From NCBI GenBank assembly GCA_023231475.1, contig JALJEE010002634.1, positions 1 through 64,000 of the forward strand: DNA of 64,000 nucleotides, in the 5' to 3' direction. The notes under the pieces are model-generated. The model searched no databases. It was not told the DNA's origin and saw only the letters and a program-made list of their open reading frames with translations. Both the position numbers and the translations under genes were made by a program. This DNA is from Seison nebaliae. Taxonomy: Eukaryota; Rotifera; Pararotatoria; Seisonacea; Seisonidae. Shown piece by piece: positions 10,965-24,000 of this stretch (positions are counted from its first letter, which is position 1; the number at the start of each line of letters is the position of its first letter).

Positions 10965-12201
10965 ATGGAACTTTCTATTAATGTTAAATGCATCGTATGT
11001 TATCCAAATCATCTCATATCAGACCTCCATTCCACTTATTCATATTGTTTAACATTGGTGAAGGTAATGTTTCGTTTTTGTTATACGTATAATATATATT
11101 TCTCTTATTCGTTCCAACTAAAAGGGGAAAAATTATTTATAAAAGAAATTCTTTATGTTTAATGGAAATTCTATTAATTTCTTGTCTCTTGTTAGCAGAA
11201 GAAATCGTTGGGTAAATTGATAGAAGAGACGATTTTGGAAGAAAAGAAAAATACTCCACAACATGAATCGGATACTAATTCAACTTATGATATCATCAAC
11301 GACGACGACGAAGATAACCAATTGAAGAATACGACTGTTTATGAGGATGAACCGAAAATAGTCTCTTCTCAACAACGACGATGTTTTCATTCATGTGAAG
11401 TATTGAGACATCCATCGGACAGTTTCGATAGGAAGACATTGAACAACAATTATCTCCTTCCGACAAGAAGTGTATCAATGGACAATTTCTCACAAATTAA
11501 TCGAATACATTATCGTTCCAAATTCACCAGTTCGAAACGAATCGTCCACCACTGTCTCCAACAGCCAAGTGATAATCTAATTAAGCGAGACATCACCGAA
11601 ATTTATGCGACGATATCGAAGAATCATAGAAAGATTAATAAGAAGACTAATCATCAATTCATTTATGACAACACTCATCGTCGTCAAAGTGAGAGACAAT
11701 CGTTTTTTATTAAACGATCGTCATTATCACCGACAACAAATCCATTATTGTTCACAGTTGGATTACGTGGAAATGAAGGTGAAACGATTAACGAAATGAC
11801 ATTGGTTATATTTTTTAGAAGATCTTCATTTCAATTAATCATATTTCTATTTTCAATTTCGTCTTATTTTCCAACAGCCGTCAATCATGGATCAAAATGC
11901 GAATAATTACTCATCGATTAATAAAATCAATCATTATGATCATCAGACGACTCTCCATTCAAACAAGATTGATGATGAACATCATTTCATTACACAAATG
12001 AATGATACTATTAATTCTACTAATTCTACTACTACTACTACTACTTGTACTATTGGTAGGGTCTTAAAGAAACATATTAATTCTTCAGATTATGATGATG
12101 AAGAAGAAGAGAATTTGAAGAAGGAGAACGAGAAGAACAAGACGACGAGAAAGAAGAATAATGAACGATCTTCAACCAAACTCAATATTCATAACAGTTA
12201 G
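10965..12201 (+). CDS. unrecognised low-complexity protein, multi-exon
   Basis: Exon 11199-11804 starts after a clean acceptor (TTGTTAGCAG) and encodes an acidic then basic Ser/His-rich segment with GKLIEETILEEKK near its start. A 73-nt intron (GTTATA...CAACAG) leads in phase to 11878-12201, encoding Thr runs, a DDEEEEN acidic patch and a Lys/Asn-rich end. An upstream exon from the ATG at 10965 can be joined in phase at either of two donors (10983 or 11064), so the start is uncertain. No domain is recognised; the protein looks disordered. A GTTAGT donor at 12197 is in the same phase as the RhoGEF acceptor at 19664, so this may be an alternative 5' part of that locus rather than a gene ending at 12201. 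Confidence 0.55.
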
Positions 12202-15200
12202 TAATGATCGACATGGAATTTCTATATAAACAGAAATTTCTCCGTTTATCTCAACTTTTCACCGGTATTGCGGCATTTTCAAAAAAAGAAAAATAGTTGT
12301 TGATTGAAAGAATCAGTTTTCTTCAAATATCGTCTCTAATTTCTTTCGGAAATATCTTCCTCATTCAATATGATATTGATGTATGATTTAGATGAAATAT
12401 CTTGTCATTCTCACCCTCACTATACGATTTGTCAATCAATTTCCCTTTTACTTCATCATTCCTCCATTTGAGAGGTAACTGAGCATCTCACAAACCATAA
12501 AATGCTACTATCATTTTTCTGTCCATTAGACGACTTGAAAACTAATTGTTACTCTCTCAATTCATTTCTCTATCGACGGTAAAATCAATTAGTTTTATGA
12601 TTTGTTCAACTTTTCATTTTGCCAATAAGTTAAAACTACTTCTTAACCATCAAAGTATTGCGGTGATCCTTTACATATAGACAATGATTGATGGAATGTT
12701 AGGGAAGTTGTTCATCAAAGTAATAATCAATTTGTTTCATAATTATCGGTTTACTTCGTCGAATAGCTATTAAAGGATTGTGTTGTAAACAAACGAATAA
12801 AGAAGACGGAAATCTTATTGTGACGATTGGTGAGAAGAGGAAGAATGAATAAGATGAAGTATTATTATCTTGATAATTATTAGACTGATTATATAATATC
12901 CTTTATGAGTGGAGATAGTTTTGAGTAAGTATCTCAAAAGATAATGAAAATATTCAACAAATTATTCGTCTGAAGATAAAATCTGTATTTTCTTTGCACA
13001 TTTTTGTTTAGGCTGCTAATTATTAGGAAGAAGAAGTGACTAGTGGAAAATAATAATCAATGAATTATATGTCACTTAACGATAACATTTAAACATTTGC
13101 ACAACATATCTCTTTCAAACGATAATCGTCTAGCCCATTTTTTTTCTTCATTTCCAATTATGCACGTGCATCCTGATTCTTATCTTCTGATGGTCGTCTA
13201 AAAATCATTCCTTCCTCACTCAATTCTTATTCTTTAGTTCATTCGATTATTAGTTTAATTCAATTGTTTTCTTTCCAAATTGTGCAAATGCTTTTCTTTT
13301 TCTCAATTTATATCCTTCGTCATATTTTACATCATCAATCATGTTTGATCTATATTATTTATTCATTGAGATTGAGAGATATTATTCTTTATCATTCTTT
13401 TAAGGATCGTACCATTATTCATTGTGATGATAATGATGATGAATTTTTTTTTATTAAAAAGAAAATATGAATAGAAAGAAACCACAATTGTGTGTTTGCT
13501 TAAAGAATAATTCCATTTAATAATAATCAAAAGAAATGGCAATCGAATGAGATGTATTAGACAAATTTCCTTTTTTATTTATCGAAAAACATCAACCATT
13601 ATATTCTCATCTCAATGATATTGTGGTGAGGAAAATTTTTCGTTTACTTAATTCCATGATAATTCTATCACGATTTCCTTCCCATACCATTCGACAATTG
13701 CTTTAGCGTACCGATAAAATGAGTGACGAACACATGAATGTACTCGAGGAAAAAAACCGCAACATATGAAATTTATTCTTATTATTATGATTCGTATTTT
13801 TTTTCTCGATTTCTCTTCTGACGATATGTGTCAAATTAAGAAAATTCTATAGATTTTTCTCGTAAAAACAATAGTTGTCGAACGTATTTCTCCTCTAAAT
13901 TTATCGCCATATCAATCGGCAACATTGAAAGAGGAAAGGTAAGAGAATAATGTCGATACCAGGAGAATAATTAATTTGCGATTATATTATTGTGAGAGAA
14001 GGCATTAGACGATAATCGACTACTTGAGAAATGGGATAGAGTAATGGGAAAATCGCCGTCGGCTGCATGATTTAATTTGAGTTTCTCTCTCCGATTTGTG
14101 CCGAACTGTGAAGAATATTTGAAAAAAAAATATTGAGGTTTGCACATTCCTCTTCGAGTACCACCACCAACTATATTACTATGATTGATTTGATAGCAGG
14201 ATGGGAGTGGTAAGATCAGATATGTTATAATTAATTTGAATGATAATTTCCTGACAGCAGCTGTGGGTTGAATTGAACGAGACGGCTGATAAAAGAATTT
14301 TCTTGTTTATTAATAACAAATGAAAAAAGGAATTGAGAAATCAGAACTTTTTAATAAGAAAGATAAAGTTGCCCTGATTCTATGTAAATAGTAGAAGTTA
14401 CCGATGAATAAAATTATTGGGAAAATTAAAATGTGTTCAATAAATTTCTATTATTGAATTTGTACTTTTCTATCTTTTCTCAAGTTACCTTCAGTCAAAC
14501 TGAACAAAGGAATCGTTTTTCTTCCTTTTCTTATCGTTCACTTATATAGAATATTCATAGAACGAACTCAAATATCGAATGATGTAACAGTTAATCTAAT
14601 ATTAATTTGGAAGAACATGTTAGTAATAATAGAGAAGTTTAAGAAAAGTTCACAATTAACTCATATTCATAATTATGTGAGTGATATAATAATGTTTATA
14701 ATATTATTCAATAATTTCATTACATAACATTTATCGATTTTTATTGTGATGTGGAATTGAGTGAATGAAATTCATTCCCAATATATTGGTAGAATTCCCA
14801 ATAATATTTCTAATTAGCCAACGCAATATATTCAGGAATAAATTCAATTTATTCAAATTTCATTTATCTTTCAAATCTTCCAATACTTCAACTGAAGTTC
14901 AACAACTTGACTGTAGATGATCAGTCGAAAGAGAAAAAAAAACGACGCAATAATTTTGTTCTTCGACTTATTAAGTGGAATAAGCAGCTGATAACTATCA
15001 AGTTTTCGAAATTTTAAACATGTACCTCCTGAACGTCAGATAATATGATGGTTTTATGTAAAGTATGATATTGTATTGAATGTAAATAATTCATGGGATG
15101 TAGTTTGAGAAAGATCCTTGATGGTAAGTTATTTGAATGATCATAAGAAATACATTCCATCAAAAATAATATGATCATGAAAAATGAAGATGTTTCAGCC

Positions 15201-16463
15201 TTTCACAAAAGAAAATGATGAAAGAAAATTCGAATAGAATGCGAATGATAGTTAGTCGTGGTAATAGTAAAAGTATTCTAATAGGTAACATGGGTGGCCA
15301 TGTATATAATGTTAGTGGTAAAAAGTGAGTGGTGTTGATAATAATTAAGTCTTTCTAATATTATTTATAACTGTGTTATGGTTATTGTTATGAACATTAA
15401 AATAAGACTAATGTTTTCGTGGGGAATGAGAATTGTCTTACAATCGATCAATTTACATCTAATAATTTTGATGAAGTTGATGTCAATGACAACAGAATGG
15501 AATGAGACAATAGAGAACGTCATGATCTTTCGTTTATGTATGGAGGATGAGAGAGATTAATTTCAACAATACATGTACACATAATATTACGTAGGAATTG
15601 TGAGAGGAATGAATGGAAGGAGAATGAAGAACTTGTTCGAATTTCAGAATCTCATTCTCGTTTTTCTTTCTGAACTTCCTATGATATATTGTATGTGCGT
15701 GAATGGAGGTAATGTAAAATCATCTGTTTTAGAAGATGTACAAATATGAAGAAGTATTACATAAACGATTTTTCTTCTGGCATTGCTGTTCATGTTAAAT
15801 CAATTCCATTTTACTTCGTTCTATTTCGTCTCATTTCGTCTCATTTCGTCTTTGTTATTTTCGTGGAAATCCTTTCCAAACCGAACTGATGAATTATAAA
15901 ATAACATCTTCAATTTTCAATCCTCGATCAATTATTCTCTACGTCTTTCTTTTGTTTTTCTTGTTATTGTTTCCTAATAGAAATTCTTATCAGATTCATT
16001 TACATTAAATTTCTAATGAAAAGTTCATTTGGTATCAGATTTATCAAACTGACTCTATGATCGGCGAGTAAATCGATTTCTTTTCCGGAAAAGATTTATT
16101 TAAATGATGTTTAGACCATTCGACATTCTATCAACTGCGGATGATCTATTCTTTCACGAATAATTGATAATGTTTTGAGAAGTGTTGATAATGATGGATC
16201 GAAAAGAAAATTAACGTTCGTTTACGTCCCAATCTTGGACATACGTACCATCATCACCACTAGTCGAGGTACATCTACATCAGCGAACCACAAAAAATTA
16301 GAATAGACGAATTTATTGTTTTTCCATCTATCATCAACAACATTTCGATTTGGAATTCTTTCGTTGAACAAGAAGAAGACGAAGAAAGAAGAAGAAGAAA
16401 GAAAATCTTCATGAGATTTCCAATAATTAATTTCTACACAAAAACTCTATTGACGTTTTGATA
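12202..16463. other. 4.3-kb intergenic or intronic region
   Basis: AT-rich sequence without convincing coding exons. Short open frames here have poor composition. There is a purine-rich GAAGAAGAA tract at about 16370-16405, just upstream of the next ORF. Confidence 0.4.
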
Positions 16464-17549
16464 ATGAATGATAAACAGAATGTTCGAACCGTTCCACAAC
16501 GAACGAATTGTTTCTTACGTTTAATTGATAATGAAATGAAGAGTGATAGTGAAATTATTCATCGAAAATCGAATGGAAAACTTCTACAATCGATTATGAA
16601 ATGTCCATCCTCTTTCATAAATGATGGAAATCATCAACCGCAACCATCCCATTTTTATCATCATCATCAACATCCATATCATCCAAATCGATTTATAAAT
16701 GAAAATCAATTAAGATCTCATCAATATTATGATCATCTTAAATCTCAATTTCCCATTAAAACAACTTCTTCTTCATCCCTCACAAATAATAATAATCAAT
16801 ATTACTCTCATAATCATCATAATTCACACCAACAACAACATCATTATCATCATCGTCCGCACTCTCGACACACTCAACAACAGCTACAACATAAATATTT
16901 TTGTCGAAATCAGAAGGAACAATTAGAAAACCATCAGATCCTCAATAAAACTTTAAATAATAACAAATGTCGTCATTCGACAACTTCCCAATATTATTAT
17001 ATTGATCGAAATCGGAAATTATATAACGATCGAAATTGTTTCCTGATGAATTTATCCGTAAACGATTATGTGAATATAGAGAAGAATGTTAATGTCCGAT
17101 CACCATCAACTCGTCGAATGAAAGAGTTGACCAATCGACAGTTCGATGCAAGATCGAGAAGTCGAATTTGTTTGAATGAAGAAAAGGATTACACTCAAAA
17201 ATACAACTACAATAATAATAATAATCATCATCATCATCATCATCATCATTCGTCGGATGTTTATGATGAGAATGTTAATAATTACAATTCGTCAATGAGA
17301 AATAATGTAAATGAACTAGAAATTGATAAATCATCGTCGAAAGGATTTGGGAGAACGTCCATACAATCCAATGAAGAGAATGAAATGAAAAATCATAATA
17401 TTAACAACATCGGAATAAACCTTCAAGAGAAGAAGTCAGTTAATCAAAATAACTGTATGAAATCTTCTGACGATAACAATTTGGAAAATGTATCATCTTC
17501 CATTCGTTTTACTCAATATCAAATTATTGCTCCAAAAACTATCGGTTGA
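16464..17549 (+). CDS. His/Asn-rich ORF, probable 5' exon of the RhoGEF
   Basis: An open frame of 361 residues from the ATG at 16464 (MNDKQNVRTVPQRTNC). It is dominated by His, Asn, Gln, Tyr and Ser, including a run of nine CAT codons around 17227-17253, and has no known domain. It can end at its own TGA (17549). However, splicing at the GTTGAG after 17544 is phase 1 and fits the acceptor at 19664, restoring a GAC codon (APKTI then DNVDLIN). That join would make it the N-terminus of the RhoGEF, with a 2.1-kb intron. Translation is likely given the length and biased but open composition; the join is inference. Confidence 0.65.
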   Translation: MNDKQNVRTVPQRTNCFLRLIDNEMKSDSEIIHRKSNGKLLQSIMKCPSSFINDGNHQPQPSHFYHHHQHPYHPNRFINENQLRSHQYYDHLKSQFPIKTTSSSSLTNNNNQYYSHNHHNSHQQQHHYHHRPHSRHTQQQLQHKYFCRNQKEQLENHQILNKTLNNNKCRHSTTSQYYYIDRNRKLYNDRNCFLMNLSVNDYVNIEKNVNVRSPSTRRMKELTNRQFDARSRSRICLNEEKDYTQKYNYNNNNNHHHHHHHHSSDVYDENVNNYNSSMRNNVNELEIDKSSSKGFGRTSIQSNEENEMKNHNINNIGINLQEKKSVNQNNCMKSSDDNNLENVSSSIRFTQYQIIAPKTIG

Positions 17550-19663
17550 GATTCATCTCTAAATTCTTATACAATTAATTTCATAACATAACTAACTTGA
17601 GTTTTTGGAAGATATATCATAGCTAGTAAGCTAGCATATAATAAGAAGAATTTATATATATACAAAACATTTTTTAATACAAAATTTTCTTTCATTATCT
17701 TTCACATTCATATATATTTCATTCATTGACGAATACGTACCAATTGGGCAATGCACACAAATAGATAGATTGTTATGTATCAGAAAAGAATCACCGATAG
17801 CTATAATTTCGAGGGAAATCTCTTCGAATCAAATACAACATTTATAGTCATAAAAGAAAATTTATAATTTATGTCGAATGAATATTTCCCTCAATAATTC
17901 ATTACAAATTTCCAAGTCTTTCACACGAACAATTCTCTGATGATCTCTTCCCCCATTGTTTCAATATGTATCAATTTCTTTTCGTTTATGAAATTATCGT
18001 AATAAAAATAGCAATTTGTGATGTAATATACAAAAGTTCTGTAAGAATTTATCATCATTATTATTCATTTGAACTCTAAGGGAAAATAATGGAATTATCT
18101 AAACGAAATTTATAGTATCTAATTTGTCATATTACATAAAATTCAATAAATATTGAATGAATAAAGTTTGTTATTCTTCAAATTCTTCTGAATGAATGAA
18201 TGAAATTGATTTATAGAAATGTTTCTTCTTTTAAACTTTTTCTCATAACATTCTCATTTTGAAGGATTTAAAGAATTACTTCTTTTTTCCTCTTTTAAAC
18301 CGTCATCTTCCAGTTAATAAGTTCTGGTAGTGAATCATTTCACACAATCGAAATTTCTCCAATTTATTTCCATTTCAACTAGAACTTCCAAATATCGACA
18401 TGTGGAAACGCTTATTTAGAATTCTTTGTCACGCTTTACGTTTTCCGTCTTTTTTTTTAAGAAAGTTTTTAAAAATAATCGAAACGACAAATAACTTCCG
18501 TATGGAGGGAAAGAACGACATAGTCAAAATTCAACTTTATTTCTTTTAACTTGAGAACTTCATTTGGTGAAAGGAAAAGAAAAACATTAAACGTTTTCTA
18601 GGATATTCTCTTTCTCCGACTTTCCACTAATTTATCGTATGTTATCGAAAAGAAGTATTCCCTCGTTAAAATCTTTTGTTGTATTTGTCAGTTGGTTTTT
18701 GGGAGGTGAAAACGATTTTAAAAGGAGAATGAACCGTTAGCAAAATTTAAAAATATATTGTACATATATCTGATGAATCGATTCAGTAAGAATTAGCACG
18801 CTAGATTTATATGTTTATTCATCTGGGAAAATATTGTCCGAAAATTCATTAAAATTAATTTTCTCTTTCGACTCTCCCGATCAAGACTATTAATGAAAGA
18901 AAGTACTTTTGTATTGGGAGTCGTGTGGATGAAATGAGGTCGAGTCAATTGGTTGATTGATATAAGAAAATTTCATTTCATGATGACAATTATTTCATCT
19001 AATTCAAAATATTTATTCTCTTCATATTAACTTTAATGTTGTTATTCTTCTCGAACACGATCGATGGGGAAACCGTTCGACTTCTTTTCATTCGGAGACT
19101 TATCGATTAGTAAGAAAACAATATCATTCTTAATGAGAACGAGTTGACGTAATATGAAATTAAATATTTCCCATTAAGCAAAATTTCATATATCTCTATT
19201 GATATTGTTTAATACGAATTAGCTAATGAGACAGATTGAATTGTAAAAATTCGATTAGATTAGTCCTCTAATTATAATGATATAAAATTTTTTTGTTATT
19301 CGATTATAAAACAAAATTGTTGTCTTTATCTATCTCTCATCAATATAATGTCTATCTGAAGTCCATTTATTTTCATCAGTTCTCATCAACGAATTATAAC
19401 AAATTATAATTTTAATATTTTACATTTACATTGAACAATCGCCATGTCCGTCAGGATCTATTTAAAATGTAGGAATTCATTCTCTTCTTTGATTCTTCGT
19501 CATAAGATGACTTAAATTATTCTTCCTTAAATATATTCAACTAAAAAGATTTATAGATAAAATTATTTTTTTAGCATTTTAAAAATTATATTATTTTCAA
19601 TTTTTATTGAAATATCTCGATTGCATCATCTGATTGAAATCTTCTTTCTTTTTTCTGTTTCAG
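17545..19663. other. putative 2.1-kb intron
   Basis: No coding exon seen. If the proposed join is right this is an unusually long intron for this window, bounded by GTTGAG and TTTCTGTTTCAG. Confidence 0.4.
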
Positions 19664-19999
19664 ACAATGTCGATCTCATTAATCTCGCCTTGAATTATCA
19701 TGAGACTTGCAACAACAAGAACTATATAAATACGACGAATCGTTGTCGATCTTCTCCTCTACTCAATAAAAACGATCGTCATTTAGATGAGAAGATTTAT
19801 GAGAATCAACAATTGGAAACAACTTATGAGAAACTGAATTATTATTCATTAAAGAACAAATCGAAGAGGAACAGTTTAACTAAAGAGAAGATGAAATTCT
19901 CTAAAAAATTGTTGTCAACTTCAGATTCATCGTTAAATCGAGATGAGAATCACAATAAAGACGAAAAAAATAAATTGGAAAAAACTATCATATGGACAC

Positions 20000-20048
<49 letters not shown>

Positions 20049-23000
20049 TAGTGAAATGACGAAATCGTCAATATCGAATGCGAATTATGCAAAAATTGAA
20101 TTGATGAAAAGTGAAGATGGTGGAAAAAATGAGAAGACGAAAAAAATTAATAATGAGAATGATGAAGGATTAGCGTTGCCATCGCCACTATCAGGTAACG
20201 AAGATAATTGTTCGACGATTGATGTGTTAAATATTAAGACACGTGAACCGTCGATATCTCGTCATATGAGGAATAATTGTAATAGTGGGAATAGTAGTGG
20301 AATTTATTCACATGATCAATTTCCTGATTCTACATTAACTGTCTCATCAATTCATTCGGATTCGGAAGAGAATAACGCTTCACCAACAATCCAAAAAAGT
20401 GGAAGAACAAATGAGAATTTCTATGAAAATGATCGATCCATTTCATCATCATCTTTCGTCTCGTCTTCTATCGATAATGAATCATCGATCTCATCCGCTT
20501 ATATTTATTGTGAAGAGGAAGAAGAATTTCTCATACCGCCACCACCACCACCATCATCATCATCATCAATCGTTAATAAAATGAAAAAGAGGAAATCTAA
20601 ATGGAAATTCGATTATTCGAATAAAGTAATAAAGAAACGATCGGCAGTTATCTCCGAAATATTTACAGCTGAATTCGATTATTTACATTGTTTGGAGAAT
20701 ATTGTGAATGGATTTAAGGCGAATTGTGACAGGAATGAATCGTTGTTCACTTCGTTTCACGTCCACTATATCTTCGGGAATATTGTGGAAATTAATGAAT
20801 TACAAAAAGAGTTTTGTGGTGAACTTTATCAGGAGATGAAACGATTTTTAGAAGAGAATAATCAAATTCGTTGGAACCGAATTTTAAACGAAAGAATTCT
20901 CTTCGAATTTCTCAATGATAAAGAAAATCAACAATATTTTTATGATTTCGATATTCGACAAATATTGGAAGAATATTCAATAAAATTCGCTTTGATTTAT
21001 GCTGAGTATTGTATTAGACAACCGATCGGAAGTGATCTTCTAATAAAATTATGTCGTGATGAACGATATCAATGTTTCTTTGAAGGTTGTCGATTATTGA
21101 AAGAAATGTCAGAAATTCCTCTGAATGGTCATCTTCTGATGCCAGTTCAACGTATTTGTAAATATCCTCTATATATAAATGAATTGAAACGATTAGATGT
21201 GTTAATGAAAGAAGAATTATCTCAATATATTTCAACTAATAATAAATCATTTAAACAACAACAACAACAACAACAACAAAGAAAAAGAGAAGAGGAACAA
21301 TCATATGAGGAAAGTGAAAATTTAATAAAAAATGTTTTACTTTTCGTCAATCGAATGAAACAGATAAGTGACGAATGTTCCAATTTATCAATTTGGTTTC
21401 AAACACTTCATATCAATAATTTTAATTTATTCGATAAACAATTAGTACCATATAAATTCATTTATCAACTCAATGAACAATCGATGATATTGGAGGAGAA
21501 AGAGGACAAAATGAATTTGAGGAATATCATCATTGAAACTGGATCACATTTCTTATTCAAAATATTCGATCTAGTCCGATTGTCGTTACATGTAACGAAA
21601 GATGCGAGTTGGGATGGATTAAAATCGAATAATGAATTGAAAAATAGGAAAAATAATAAAATTTCTCCAACTTCTCATAATCAACGAAGTGTCTCCACAT
21701 CAACTTATCAATCAACAAGAAAACCAAGAAGAACGACAATTGAAGGTGTGTCGAAGGAAATCGATTTGATGAATCAGTTGGAAAATGAGATGAATGAGAA
21801 GGATGATGGTCAAAATGAAGAATTAAATTTTTTTGATAAAAACTTTCGCAAAACTTTATCATTTCGTTCAACGAAAAGTTCTAATTCAACTGACAATCCA
21901 TTATTGACAATTCAACGACCCAATTACCTCCCGATCAACAAACAATCGTCAATGACATTAAATGTTCAATTGTTGAATTCGGCTCCATCTGAATCTGTCA
22001 ATTATTCTTCGAAAATGTTCAACAAATTACGATTGAGACGGAAACAATCGAGACATTTGACTGATTCGACAACGGATAATAAACAGAAATCACTCTTACA
22101 AAAAACTAGGAAACATTCGATCTCATCAGGAACATCTCATAACAAATCAAATTTATTTCTAAATGAATTAGGATCAAAAGGTAATTATTATTCCTTCCAA
22201 TCCACCACAAAAGATGTTGGTAGAATTTCAAATAAATTAAATAATTTAGAAAATAATCGATTAATCACTAAACAACAACAACAACAATTATCATCAGAGA
22301 ATCAAAATAATGAAAAATTATTTTTGAATATTTCCAATAGTTCACTCCAATTATTCATATTCGATCGATTATTATTGATATTCAAGAAGGAATTTCTTTT
22401 GAAGAAACGAAATTCATTGACATTGAAAAGTATAATAAAAATTCATTCTGATATGACGATCAAATGTGACGGAACGAATAATAATTTTGAATTTTATAAT
22501 TCTGGAAAAAATGGGAAGAATTTAATCGTTTTATATGATCATATCTTGAAATGTCGATGGACATTCTATTGCCGTTCATCGTCCAATCGAAAGGAAATGT
22601 TCCTTCTACTTTCTTCATTGATCTCTTACGCAAAAGAGAATGATATTGAGAAGAAAGATGAAATTAATTCTTTTGAAAAATTAATTGAACGAATCTATTT
22701 CCCATTAAGTATCAAACAATTATGGAAGAATCTCATCAATTTAATTCGAATGAAAACTAAAAAGAAATTTCAAATTGATTATACTCGTCGATTATTTAAT
22801 TTTGTTCAACGATGGAATTTGATATTGAATGATATTGTTCAATATCGATTATATAATATGAATTTGTTTAATGAGAATTGTTTAAAGGATGACATCACTT
22901 TATATCGATCCTTAATGAATAATGAAATAAAATTAAAATTAATAAAACCAACAATTTTATATGATGAACCGATTGCTTATTATCGAAGTAATTCCATCGG

Positions 23001-24000
23001 TTCCGTTTCAACCGTTTCATCAACAACATCTACATCTATCTCTTTAATTCCCAACACGTCTTCTTCATCTTCTTCTTATTTGAATAATAATTCTATAACG
23101 ACACAATCATTAGCTGCAGAAGATTTCTGCAATTTAAGTGCATCATTCTACAAGAGATTAATTCTTCATCATCATCATCAACAACAACAACAACAAGAGA
23201 AAGAAAGAAGAAGATTATATACTAATGACGATGATAATACACTGAAAATTGATGAATTGAAAAATTCGAAAGATTTCCAAAACAATTCAATTTCCTCAAA
23301 TAAACAATCGTTGACGTCATTATCAAATGAATTTACTGAGAGTTGTATCCAATTCAATAATCGTGATTCAATCATTTATGCTGATGTCGATCAATCAGAT
23401 GGAGAGAATCGATCACCTGTTAAACATTCGACAGAGAACATTTCATCAATTCCTGAAACTTCGTTAACAAATGAGAAAATTACTTTGAATGATTTCTTAA
23501 TGATATCGGAACGTTTTGCGAGAACACCACAAAAAAATCGGTCGAAACGTTCTCTAACATTATCACGTCAACAATTGACATCAAATCAGCCCAATATGAA
23601 CAATGATATAACTCATTGTGTTGACGATCTTATAACGAAGAATAAGAAATCGAATTTCCTCAAAAAATTTGATTATTTCCCAACAAATAATCAATTTAAA
23701 GTTGATGATCTTTCCAATATTCATCAATCCAATAATATTTGCAACAATCACAACAATAATGTTGTTTGTAAAACGAATATATCGTCAAAAAATGCGATAC
23801 CGAAAATAAATCAATTTTTGGCAAATGATATTTCCAACACTAGATCTCCGGTACCGAATCGACTTAAATTATCTCCACGTCGTAATGAGAATGTAAATAT
23901 TGCTTATTTGGCAAAGAAGTTGAAAGCTGATACTCATGTCACGACATCGGTCGCTAATAAAAATAGTCTATCTACCAAATTAATGATGAGAAAACTATGA
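19664..24000 (+). CDS. Asef/SPATA13-like RhoGEF (DH-PH)
   Basis: A 4.3-kb exon opening after TTTTCTGTTTCAG with no nearby in-frame ATG, so upstream exon(s) are needed. Order: a disordered Ser/Asn-rich N-terminal third with 15 consecutive AAT codons (20003-20047); a DH domain at about 20640-21390, with RSAVISEIFTAEFDYLHCL and the family's LLMPVQRICKYPLYINELKR helix; then a PH domain. The DH helices CRDERYQCFFEGCRLLKEM match ARHGEF4/SPATA13/ARHGEF9 closely, a group known to activate Cdc42 or Rac at the cell cortex. The DH holds a poly-Gln insert (21256-21285). The PH begins near 21430, is interrupted by about 230 Ser/Lys-rich residues (21610-22310) and resumes at LQLFIFDRLLLIFKKEF, ending near 22640. 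A long disordered tail follows. No SH3 domain or APC-binding region was seen. Confidence 0.85.
20003..20047. repeat. in-frame (AAT)15 microsatellite
   Basis: Fifteen uninterrupted AAT codons encode a poly-Asn run in the RhoGEF exon. Codon purity suggests recent replication slippage rather than selection on the amino acid. Confidence 0.85.
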
